From Candidatus Eiseniibacteriota bacterium (GTDB lineage: Bacteria; Joyebacterota; Joyebacteria; Joyebacterales; Joyebacteraceae): a stretch of 7,655 nt of DNA. The stretch is from positions 1 to 7,655 of the forward strand of contig JAUWRQ010000038.1 in the NCBI GenBank assembly GCA_030610515.1, read 5' to 3'. Positions 1 to 6,338 of this stretch are shown here, piece after piece. Made by a program: the position numbers and the translations under genes. Positions within the stretch are counted from its first letter, which is position 1. Each line of letters begins with the position of its first letter. The notes beneath the pieces were generated by a model. The model was not told the origin of the DNA, did not search any database, and saw only the letters and a list, made by a program, of their open reading frames with translations.

Positions 1-2418
1 CAGCTCGCGGAGATCGAGTCGCGCGGCTACAGCGTCGTCGTGGTGATAGTGGACATGCAGGAGATCTACTCGCGCAGGATCAGGGGCGAGAACTTCGGCT
101 AGTTCCACACATACTCCGAGACCGTCGACTTCCTGGATGACCTCCACGCCAGCTACCCCTCTATCGTCGGCGAGAAGTTCTCCATCGCGACAACGTTCGA
201 GGGGAACGACGTCTGGGCCATCAAGATCTCGGACAACCCCGGCGTCGACGAGAGCGAGCCCGAGATCGTGTTCGACGGTCTGCACCACGCCAGGGAACCG
301 ATCAGCGTCGAGGTTCTGATGCACTACATGGAATGGCTGACCTCGAACTACGGAACGGACCCGGACGCCACGTATCTGGTCGACAACAGAGAGATCTACC
401 TCGTCCCCATCATCAATCCAGACGGTTATATCTACAACGAGCTCATGAGCCCGAACGGCGGGGGGATGTGGAGGAAGAACCGGTACGATCACCCAAGTTC
501 CTCGTGCTACGGCGTCGACCCGAACCGCAACTACGACACTCACTTCGGTGAGGTCGGCTCCGACCCGGGAAACCCGTGCAGCGACGTCCACTGTGGTCCG
601 TACGCCCACTCGGAGCCTGAGATCGCGGGGTACACCAGCTTCGTCGCGGGAAGAGACTTCCGCTTCAACCTCTCGTTCCACTCGGTCGTGGGCGCCGTCC
701 TCATCCCGTGGGGCTACACTCCGACCATCCAGACGCCCGACCACGATCTCCTGATGGAGATAGGTGGTGAGATGTCGAAGTACAACGGCTACGAGGTCGG
801 CCAAGCGGGCGACATCCTCTGGTACAGCTGCTCCGGAACGACGACCGACTGGATGTACGAGGACATGGAGATGCTCGCCGTCTGCGTCGAGGTCGGAGGT
901 AGCGACTTCTGGCCTCTCGAGGACGAGATCCCCGGACTCCGGGCGGAGAACCTGTGGGGCCAGATCTACGTGACTCGGATGGTGGGCCCTTATCTCTCTG
1001 TCGAGGACCTGACGTTTTCGGGCGGCGACGGCGACCAGGAGCCCGAGGCAGGCGAGACGCTCGACCTCACGCTCACCGTGAAGAACGAGGGCGTGTACGA
1101 TGCCGTCAACAACGCGACCGCCACGCTCGTGACGAGCGACCCGTACATACAGCTCGTCGACGCGCAGAGCTCATTCGGGAACCTGGCCCACTGGACGAGC
1201 GCTGACAACTCGGCGGATCCGCTCTCGTTCTCGATCGCGTCATCGGTGCCGGACGCTCACACGCTCACGCTGACGATGGTCCTCGAGGGAGACGGGTTCT
1301 ACGCTGAGGAAGACTTCTTGTGGCTCGTCGGTGAACCCGCCGTGCTCTTCGAGGATGACATGGAGAGCGGCGCCGGCAACTGGATTGAGAACGACGGCTA
1401 CTGGGGGCTTTCGACCACGAACTTTCATTCCCCCGAGAACGCGTACACCGACAGCCCGGTGGGCACCTATGGGAACTACCGCAACACCTGGATAGAGCTG
1501 GCGAGCCCGCTCGACCTAGCGCACGCGAACCAGGCCGTTCTCTCGTTCTGGCACCGTGTCATGACGGAAGAGGACTACGACTACTGCCACGTTGAGGTCT
1601 CGCCCGACGGTGGGACCAACTGGTACCAGCTCGGAACGCGATATCACGGCAACATCACTTGGGAGCTACAGGAACTCGACATCCCCGGCGAGTATTGCAC
1701 CTCGGACTTCAAGGTGCGCTACAGGCTCACGACCGACACGTACGTCGTGGACGACGGGTGGTACGTGGACGACGTGCAGATCCTCGGTCCGGCGGCCGGC
1801 AACGTTGCCCCGACGGCGCCCACGCTGTCGAGCCCGCCCGAGGGTGGAACGGTTCAGACCCCGACGCCGGAACTCGTCGTCACGAACTCGTATGACCCGG
1901 ATGGAGGAGACGTCCTTACGTACGCCTTCATCGTCTACACCGACGAATTCAGGACGATCGAGGCGGCGTCCGTTTCCGGAGTCGCGGAGGGAAGCGGGAC
2001 TACTTCGTGGATGGTCAGCAGCTCGCTCTCCGCAGGCGACCACTGGTGGACGGCGTACGCGGACGACGGCACCGAGCGCGGCCCGCTCATGGAAACAGGC
2101 TCCTTCTTGGTCGATTCGAGCGCCGTCGACAACGGATTCGCCCGGCTGGCGCTCCACCCCGCGCACCCGAATCCGTTCTGCGGGGAGACCGAGCTCTCGT
2201 TCACGCTCCCATCCCGCCAGGACGTCAGGCTCAACGTCTACAGTGTAGACGGCCGGCTCGTTCGCAGGCTCGTATCAGGCACGGCCGAAGCGGGTGCCAA
2301 CAGCGTCGTGTGGGACGGCCGCGATGACGCCGGGTTCACGGTCGGAAGCGGGCTCTACTTCGTCAGACTCGAGGCAGACTCAGGAAGGCGGTACGCCAAG
2401 CTCATTCTGCTCCGCTAG
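1..2418 (+). CDS. Secreted M14 zinc carboxypeptidase (carboxypeptidase T-like) with FlgD/T9SS-type C-terminal domain; 5' end outside window, in-frame amber at 100-102
   Basis: A secreted metallocarboxypeptidase expected to remove C-terminal residues from extracellular peptides. Numbering starts at the Val (GTG) codon at 268. All M14 residues are present: zinc ligands H7 and E10 (HHAREP) and H138 (SFHS), R70, N87-R88 (DPNRNYD), Y186 and the catalytic E208 (VCVEVG). A Thr (T193) stands where CPA has Ile255 and CPB has Asp. Upstream codons 103-267 encode the start of the catalytic domain, close to Thermoactinomyces carboxypeptidase T (KFSI..EG..WA.KISDN..DE.EPE). Codons 1-99 look like the end of the activation propeptide. 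After the enzyme come an Ig/CARDB-like region (about 243-350), a MAM/jelly-roll-like domain (about 358-507), an FN3-like domain (about 512-615) and a C-terminal sorting-type domain (about 624-716; PNPF, WDGRDDAG, SGLYFVRL). The TAG at 100-102 splits the frame. The next possible start, GTG 268, lies within a core strand just before the zinc motif and is not credible. Family assignment is firm; activity of this copy is doubtful. Confidence 0.9.
100..102 (+). other. In-frame amber (TAG) codon interrupting the M14 carboxypeptidase
   Basis: The frame reads ...GENFG-TAG-FHTYSETVDFLDD.... Sequence on both sides fits the same protein: propeptide end before it, carboxypeptidase T-like mature N-terminus after it. 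There is no frameshift. One base change could have made TAG from Tyr, Gln, Glu, Lys, Trp, Ser or Leu codons. No ATG, GTG or TTG occurs in frame between 103 and 267, so re-initiation would lose about 55 residues of the catalytic domain. Mutation, assembly error and readthrough cannot be separated from sequence alone. Confidence 0.9.
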
Positions 2419-2445
2419 ACTCGCGTAGGCAATCTGTGCATTCAC

Positions 2446-2481
2446 GGGGCCGGCCTTTCTGGGCCGGCCCTTTCTCTTTCT
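2446..2481 (+). terminator. Rho-independent terminator after the carboxypeptidase gene
   Basis: A perfect 9-bp stem, GGGCCGGCC (2447-2455) with GGCCGGCCC (2462-2470), encloses the 6-nt loop TTTCTG. A pyrimidine tail, TTTCTCTTTCT, follows. It begins 28 nt after the TAG at 2416-2418 and separates this gene from the lipoprotein gene. Confidence 0.88.
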
Positions 2482-2547
2482 CCCGCCGCATTCCGGGCTG
2501 GAGCTCTCCTGGAACGCAGCTTGCACTGGGGGCCATCTGGAGAGGAA

Positions 2548-2637
2548 CGCCGCGGCAAGGTCGCGGCGCAGCTCCGGGCCGGTGTCCGCGCGATACACGC
2601 AGGAGAGCAAGAGACCGAGCCCGGCCATCGGAGCTGC
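2548..2637 (+). repeat. Two consecutive inverted repeats in the lipoprotein leader (possible structured 5' UTR)
   Basis: The first hairpin pairs CGCCGCG (2548-2554) with CGCGGCG (2562-2568) around a 7-nt loop. The second pairs GCAGCTCCGGGCCGG (2568-2582) with CCGGCCATCGGAGCTGC (2621-2637): 15 base pairs, an AT bulge at 2627-2628 and a 38-nt loop. They share base 2568, so they could be alternatives at the boundary. There is no T-tract, so these are not plain terminators. The 280-nt space 2419-2698 otherwise holds only the upstream terminator and a Shine-Dalgarno; I found no convincing -35/-10 pair. A role as mRNA leader or protein-binding site is inference. Confidence 0.45.
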
Positions 2638-2683
2638 CGCACGTCCGCACGGGCGTGTGAGACGGCTCATCCAGGCAGCTTGA

Positions 2684-2690
2684 GGGAGGT
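2684..2690 (+). promoter_or_regulatory. Shine-Dalgarno for the lipoprotein gene
   Basis: GGGAGGT lies 8 nt before ATG 2699. It is the best ribosome binding site in the window and fixes the start, which also places a proper lipoprotein signal peptide at the N-terminus. Confidence 0.85.
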
Positions 2691-2698
2691 GTGACACC

Positions 2699-5008
2699 AT
2701 GACACGCAAGTGGGCGGTCGCCGCGCTCGCACTCATGGCTCTTGCCTTGGTCTCGTGCTCGACCACGACGGGGCCGAGCGGGCCGGACGTCGAAGGTCCT
2801 CCCATCGCGACACGGACAATCACAGGGATCGTGGTTCTGCCGGAGGGCGTCGTGCTTGAACCCTCCGAGCTTTCGATCATATCGTTCGCCGGCAGGGGAG
2901 AGGTGTCCGAGGACGGGACCTTCTCGCTCGTCATCCCGGACACCGAGCTGCCGCAGGTAGTGCTGGCCATGGCCCACGGCCCATCTCCCGCGCTTCTGGG
3001 ATACGTGACCGCCGACGACACTGAGATCGTCGTAGACGCGTCCTCCACGGCGCTGGCGCTCGTTCTTCTCAATCCCTTCACGACGATGCTCTCCGCGGGC
3101 GACCGTGCGACGATCGTCACGATGGTGGAATCCAAGGACTGGTGGCCGGAGCTCGTGGAGTGGGTCGAGACCGTCGTGGGGCGCTCCGGGTCGGGCAGAC
3201 TCGATGAACGGCTCGAGCCGGCCTTGCTGCAGCTCGCCGCCCAGCTCACGATCGATGCTCTCGACGACTGGCCGGGCGGGGGACTGTCCGCCGCCGGTCC
3301 CTGGTTCGAGGACGCTCCAGGTGAGGGCGTGGTCGCCGTCAACCCCGAGCCGGTCTACTGTGTGGCTACGTTCCGGAGCGCCTCGGGAGACTCCTTCGCC
3401 GTCATGCTCGACTCCGATCGAAGCGACGTGAGGGTCCGCCCATCGTGGCCTCCGTTCGTGGACGCGACCAGCAGGACGCGGACCGACGTCGATCTTGGCG
3501 ATGGCATCTTCACGGTGACCTTCACGCGCGGCGACTTCACCACGCTCGAGGCCGGGTCCGCCAACGGACTCGCGAGCTTGTGGAACGCGAGCAGGTCGGT
3601 GACCGAGCTACTTGCTCTCGCGACGGGAGTTACCGAGAGTCCGAGTCCGTCCACTCTAGAACTCACCGGCGCCGACTGTTCAGAGCTGGCAGGGAGGGTC
3701 CGCGCGTCCGACACCGTCGGGTTCGTGCGGGCGCTCCTCACACTCGTCGCCGAAGGGGCGGACGAGGTCTCCGAGTGGTTCTGGGAGGAGCAGGATCTCA
3801 ACGCGGCGGAATACGTGGCGACCGTGTGCCCCCTTCTCTCCGGCATCGTATTCTCGACGCACGTGCTCGCGCCCGAGGAGACGCGCATTCCCATGTACTG
3901 GTATCTGGCGGAGGGGGTTTCTCTTCCGTCGCAGTCGCTCATCCAGGAGGGTGGTGCGCTGACCGAGTTGGGCGTGCACTCTCCTCCGAGGGCGGAGTTC
4001 ACGGTTTCGCCTGACGGCGCGCAGCCGGGCGCGCTCCTGGTGTTCGATGCATCACCCACTGTGGATCCGGACGACCCCGAAACCGATCTAGAGATCAGGT
4101 GGGATTGGGAGAACGACGGCGGCTGGGACACGCCGTGGAGCACCGTCAAGGTCGTCGGCCACGGGTTCGCGACCGTCGGACCCCACGAAGTTGCGATGCA
4201 GGTGAGGGACCGCGGCGGATTGGTCGACCTCGTGGTTCACACGGTGAACATCGGTGGGAGTGCGGAGAACGCAACACACGTCGTGATCTTCCGTGACGCC
4301 GTGCCGTGGGGCAACGAGATTCCGGCGGTCCTGGACCAGATGCTCGAGGTCATGGGATTCGAGGAGGGGCAGGGTCCAGGCGAGTACGAGGTGGCCTGTG
4401 GTGCCGAGATGGATACGCTTCCCCTTGTTCCGGGTGTCGACCTCGTGATCATCCAGAGTGACCAGCCGCAGGGGTTCTACGATTCGTACGCCTCGAACCA
4501 GGTGAAGCTCCTCCAATTCGTGTCGGACGGGGGGACGATCTTTTGGGAGGCGTGCGATCAGGGCTGGAACGGCGGCTCGATAGCGCGCGCGGACATCGTC
4601 CTTCCGGGCTCCGTCGATCTGACTCCATACGAGACTTGGTACAACCACGTCGCCATGCCCGGCTCCCCCATCGTGGCCGGGCTGCCGTCTTTCCTGTACG
4701 GGCAGTACGCGAGCCACTCTGGAATCGACGATCTTCCGGACGGCGCCGTGACCTACGTTACCGACGACCGGGGTTCCGCCACGCTCATTGAGTTCAGCTA
4801 CGGGAGCGGTTGGGTCATCATGACGACGCAGCCGCTCGAATGGAACTTCTACCACAACTGGACAAGCGGAGCCGTGATGCCGCACGTCGTGAGTTACGTA
4901 TTGGGCGTCCCGCTGGTTCACGACTTCGGGGATATCGTGAAGCCGGACCAGAGAGGGAAGCCTCACATGGAAGATGGGGCGGGTAAACTGACCAGCGGGA
5001 TTCACTAG
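2699..5008 (+). CDS. Large lipoprotein with PKD domain and C-terminal glutamine-amidotransferase-like (flavodoxin-fold) domain
   Basis: A 769-residue envelope lipoprotein of unknown function. The signal peptide (MTRKWA, hydrophobic 6-18) ends in the lipobox LVSC, predicting cleavage before Cys20 and lipid anchoring, followed by a Ser/Thr/Gly/Pro linker. Residues about 38-125 look like a carboxypeptidase-regulatory-like beta-sandwich (TGIVVLPEG...VSEDGTFSLVIP). Residues about 128-190 are mostly helical. Residues about 215-425 are unassigned. Residues about 430-518 are a PKD domain (AEFTVSPDGAQPG, WDWENDGGWDT, GPHEVAMQVRD). Residues about 525-736 resemble class I glutamine amidotransferase/ThuA-like folds: a starting strand (THVVIFRD), VDLVIIQSD, then helix-GGT-strand (LLQFVSDGGTIFWEACDQG) and a late GSGWVIMTTQPLEW strand. 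Cys619 sits near where such folds carry their nucleophile, but no catalytic triad can be assigned. It stands alone, between the upstream terminator and the 524-nt space. The lipoprotein and PKD calls are firm; the amidotransferase-like fold is inference. Confidence 0.9.
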   Translation: MTRKWAVAALALMALALVSCSTTTGPSGPDVEGPPIATRTITGIVVLPEGVVLEPSELSIISFAGRGEVSEDGTFSLVIPDTELPQVVLAMAHGPSPALLGYVTADDTEIVVDASSTALALVLLNPFTTMLSAGDRATIVTMVESKDWWPELVEWVETVVGRSGSGRLDERLEPALLQLAAQLTIDALDDWPGGGLSAAGPWFEDAPGEGVVAVNPEPVYCVATFRSASGDSFAVMLDSDRSDVRVRPSWPPFVDATSRTRTDVDLGDGIFTVTFTRGDFTTLEAGSANGLASLWNASRSVTELLALATGVTESPSPSTLELTGADCSELAGRVRASDTVGFVRALLTLVAEGADEVSEWFWEEQDLNAAEYVATVCPLLSGIVFSTHVLAPEETRIPMYWYLAEGVSLPSQSLIQEGGALTELGVHSPPRAEFTVSPDGAQPGALLVFDASPTVDPDDPETDLEIRWDWENDGGWDTPWSTVKVVGHGFATVGPHEVAMQVRDRGGLVDLVVHTVNIGGSAENATHVVIFRDAVPWGNEIPAVLDQMLEVMGFEEGQGPGEYEVACGAEMDTLPLVPGVDLVIIQSDQPQGFYDSYASNQVKLLQFVSDGGTIFWEACDQGWNGGSIARADIVLPGSVDLTPYETWYNHVAMPGSPIVAGLPSFLYGQYASHSGIDDLPDGAVTYVTDDRGSATLIEFSYGSGWVIMTTQPLEWNFYHNWTSGAVMPHVVSYVLGVPLVHDFGDIVKPDQRGKPHMEDGAGKLTSGIH

Positions 5009-5299
5009 CCTGGACGGCGATTCCTCTCCTTTGGCGCGCCGCGTGGTATCCCCTGTGTCGGCCCGCCCCGACAACTCCAGGGCATGACGCTTCATGTTCA
5101 CGGCGCCCCCGGCGGGGATCCTTCCGGTCAGGGGGCGCGCCTCTGTCCGCGCCGATCGGCGGGTCGCGAACCGGCCTCCGCTGACTGCGTGCCGGCTCCA
5201 ACGCTCCGATGAGCAAGCCTCAGGCACCCTTGTCCCCCGCGTCCGGCACGGCCCGTGAGGGCGTGAGAGCGCCTGTCGGCGGGCGTCATCGGAAACCGC
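5009..5299. other. Gene-free stretch with scattered inverted repeats
   Basis: No coding region is convincing on either strand; long minus-strand frames here are Arg/Pro-rich shadows. Visible structure: TGTCGG/CCGACA (5056-5061 with 5068-5073), which has no T-tract and is only a weak candidate terminator for the lipoprotein gene; GCGCCCCC/GGGGGCGC (5103-5110 with 5131-5138); a 12-bp palindrome CGCCGATCGGCG (5150-5161); and CGTGCCGG/CCGGCACG (5188-5195 with 5243-5250). The 8-bp palindrome GGCGCGCC occurs at 5033 and 5134. In DNA this GC-rich, some of these will be chance. Confidence 0.4.
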
Positions 5300-5328
5300 T
5301 TGCACTTCCACTCCGGCTCGGTTAATAT
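5300..5328 (+). promoter_or_regulatory. Candidate sigma-70 promoter for the tetR-type gene and its leader
   Basis: A -35-like TTGCAC (5300-5305) is followed after exactly 17 nt by the -10-like TAATAT (5323-5328). The -10 keeps the important A at position 2 and T at position 6, and is one of the few AT-rich hexamers in this region. Transcription would start near 5335, giving a leader of about 200 nt before the regulator. The -35 matches only 3 of 6 consensus bases. Confidence 0.5.
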
Positions 5329-5368
5329 CGAATCGGTCGTCAGTCAGTAGAGCGTCGTGACGGCCACC

Positions 5369-5533
5369 ATGGGTTCTCAGAGGCTCAGGCGCGTCGGCTC
5401 ACTGAAGGCCGAGGCGACCGTCCACCCCTGCGGGTCACGGCCCGCCGTCCCATCGGGCGCCCTGCTCGCAGGCATCGCCCGCAACAAGGTGCCTGCGCAG
5501 ATCCACGCCGGGCGCGGAAAGAGAGTTCGCTGA
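5369..5533 (+). CDS. Possible 54-residue leader ORF overlapping the regulator start (TGATG)
   Basis: An ATG at 5369 opens a 54-codon frame (MGSQRLRRVG...GRGKRVR) that ends with TGA at 5531-5533. The last base of that stop is the A of the regulator's ATG, a TGATG overlap typical of translational coupling. The predicted peptide is very basic, with no signal peptide or known domain. It starts about 34 nt downstream of the candidate promoter. Against it: there is no clear Shine-Dalgarno before the ATG, no recognisable family, and an open frame of this length is common in GC-rich DNA. It could equally be plain leader RNA. A 7-bp inverted repeat (CGCAGGC 5467-5473 with GCCTGCG 5491-5497) lies inside it. 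Confidence 0.25.
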   Translation: MGSQRLRRVGSLKAEATVHPCGSRPAVPSGALLAGIARNKVPAQIHAGRGKRVR

Positions 5534-6150
5534 TGGCAAGGAAGCGTGTCGGAAACAAGAGGGAGAGGATCATCTCTGCGGCGGCCAAGTTCTTCGGCGA
5601 AAGGGGATACCACAACACGACGACGGCCAAGATCGCGGAAGCCGCCGGTGTCGCGGCCGGTACGATCTACATCTACTTCCGGAGCAAGGAAGAACTCCTG
5701 GTCGCCGTGTTCGAGGAATTCCTCGGCGTTCACATGGACCGACTGCGCGAGGGGATTGCCCGCGAGCCCGATCCTGAGGCGAAGATGCGCAGGCTCATCT
5801 CGCTGGGGCTCGAGCTCATGGAGGAGAATCCCCACAGCGCGAGAATCTTCCTCTCGCAGCTTCGCCAGAGCACCGAGATGATCAAGATGGTCACGAAGAG
5901 AAGCAGCCGGGCATACAAAGACATCATCGAAGAGGTGCTCGAGGAAGGCATGCGGTGTGGCGTGTGTCGCAAGCTGAACGTGCGCGCGGCGGCGAGCATG
6001 CTGTTCGGTGCGTTCCAGAGCACCGTTCTGGACTGGGTCGCCGATGACAGCTCCTATCCGCTCGCCTCCCAGGCGGAGGAACTCACCGAGTTCATTCTTA
6101 TCGGACTGGGGTGCCGTTCAGAAGAGGCCAGCAGACAGCAGGCCGTGTAG
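5533..6150 (+). CDS. TetR/AcrR family transcriptional regulator, FadR/YsiA-like
   Basis: A 205-residue regulator, the usual length for the family. The N-terminal DNA-binding domain spans about 8-54 (RERIISAAAKFFGERGYHNTTTAKIAEAAGV), with the recognition region AAGTIYIYF at 41-49. This resembles Bacillus FadR, a repressor of fatty-acid degradation released by long-chain acyl-CoA. The C-terminal half also has the FadR-like layout (LRQS near 110, then MLFGAF...TVLDWVADDSSYPL). An acyl-CoA ligand is therefore plausible but inferred. Unusual: Cys142-Gly-Val-Cys145 in a turn of the ligand domain where relatives normally have charged and aromatic residues, plus Cys194. The Shine-Dalgarno is weak (AGAG about 8 nt upstream), and the start overlaps the TGA of a small ORF. 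No fatty-acid or efflux gene is adjacent, so the target may be the gene itself or lie elsewhere. Confidence 0.93.
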   Translation: MARKRVGNKRERIISAAAKFFGERGYHNTTTAKIAEAAGVAAGTIYIYFRSKEELLVAVFEEFLGVHMDRLREGIAREPDPEAKMRRLISLGLELMEENPHSARIFLSQLRQSTEMIKMVTKRSSRAYKDIIEEVLEEGMRCGVCRKLNVRAAASMLFGAFQSTVLDWVADDSSYPLASQAEELTEFILIGLGCRSEEASRQQAV

Positions 6151-6244
6151 CGGTGGGGTTGGGGGAGGCGCCCGCGATCAGCGTGGAGGGCTACCCGGCC
6201 GAGACGGACGCACGGCGTGGCGAGAGGAACGCCCTGCGAGTGAA

Positions 6245-6280
6245 GACGCGGCCCTGCCCGGGGCCGCGTTCTCATTCTCT
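6245..6280 (+). terminator. Rho-independent terminator after the tetR-type gene
   Basis: A perfect 9-bp stem, ACGCGGCCC (6246-6254) with GGGCCGCGT (6261-6269), has a 6-nt loop TGCCCG and a pyrimidine-rich tail TTCTCATTCTCT. The tail is on the plus strand. The same hairpin read on the minus strand lacks a good T-run (TCTTCACTC), so it may only weakly stop the opposing protease transcript. Confidence 0.8.
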
Positions 6281-6338
6281 GGGGCCGCACTACTGAAGAC
6301 AGGTTCGACTCTGGGCCGCACTACGAAGACAGGTCCGA
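6277..6338. repeat. Head-to-tail tandem duplication (32 + 30 nt) across the protease stop codon
   Basis: Copy 1 (6277-6308) and copy 2 (6309-6338) abut exactly. Both read CTCTGGG(G)CCGCACTAC(T)GAAGACAGGT(T/C)CGA, with two single-base indels and one substitution between them. Copy 2 contains the last codons and stop of the M50 protease; copy 1 lies just past the stop and overlaps the tail of the regulator's terminator. Confidence 0.88.

Noticed and set aside
1592..2248. A 218-codon plus-strand frame inside the carboxypeptidase gene
   Set aside because: Arg/Ser/Thr-rich shadow of the real frame, which keeps MAM-like and FN3-like domains there.
2521..2549. TTGCAC as a -35 element for the lipoprotein gene
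   Set aside because: The hexamer 17 nt downstream (GGAACG) bears no resemblance to a -10 box.
2380..3342. A 320-codon minus-strand frame across the terminator and the lipoprotein 5' end
   Set aside because: Ser/Pro/Thr-rich shadow of the lipoprotein gene; it would have to cross the intrinsic terminator hairpin and matches no family.
5241..5270. CCGGCACGGCCCGTGAG resembles part of the cobalamin riboswitch core
   Set aside because: The other conserved pieces of that riboswitch, including the B12 box context and flanking helices, are not seen, and no cobalamin gene follows.
4088..5311. A 407-codon minus-strand frame running across the lipoprotein 3' end and the gene-free space
   Set aside because: Composition is Arg/His/Val-rich without domains, and it is antisense to a well-supported lipoprotein gene with its own Shine-Dalgarno.
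5363..5372. GCCACCATGG, an exact match to the eukaryotic Kozak start context
   Set aside because: The surroundings are plainly bacterial, so this 10-base match is coincidence; vector sequence is not otherwise visible.
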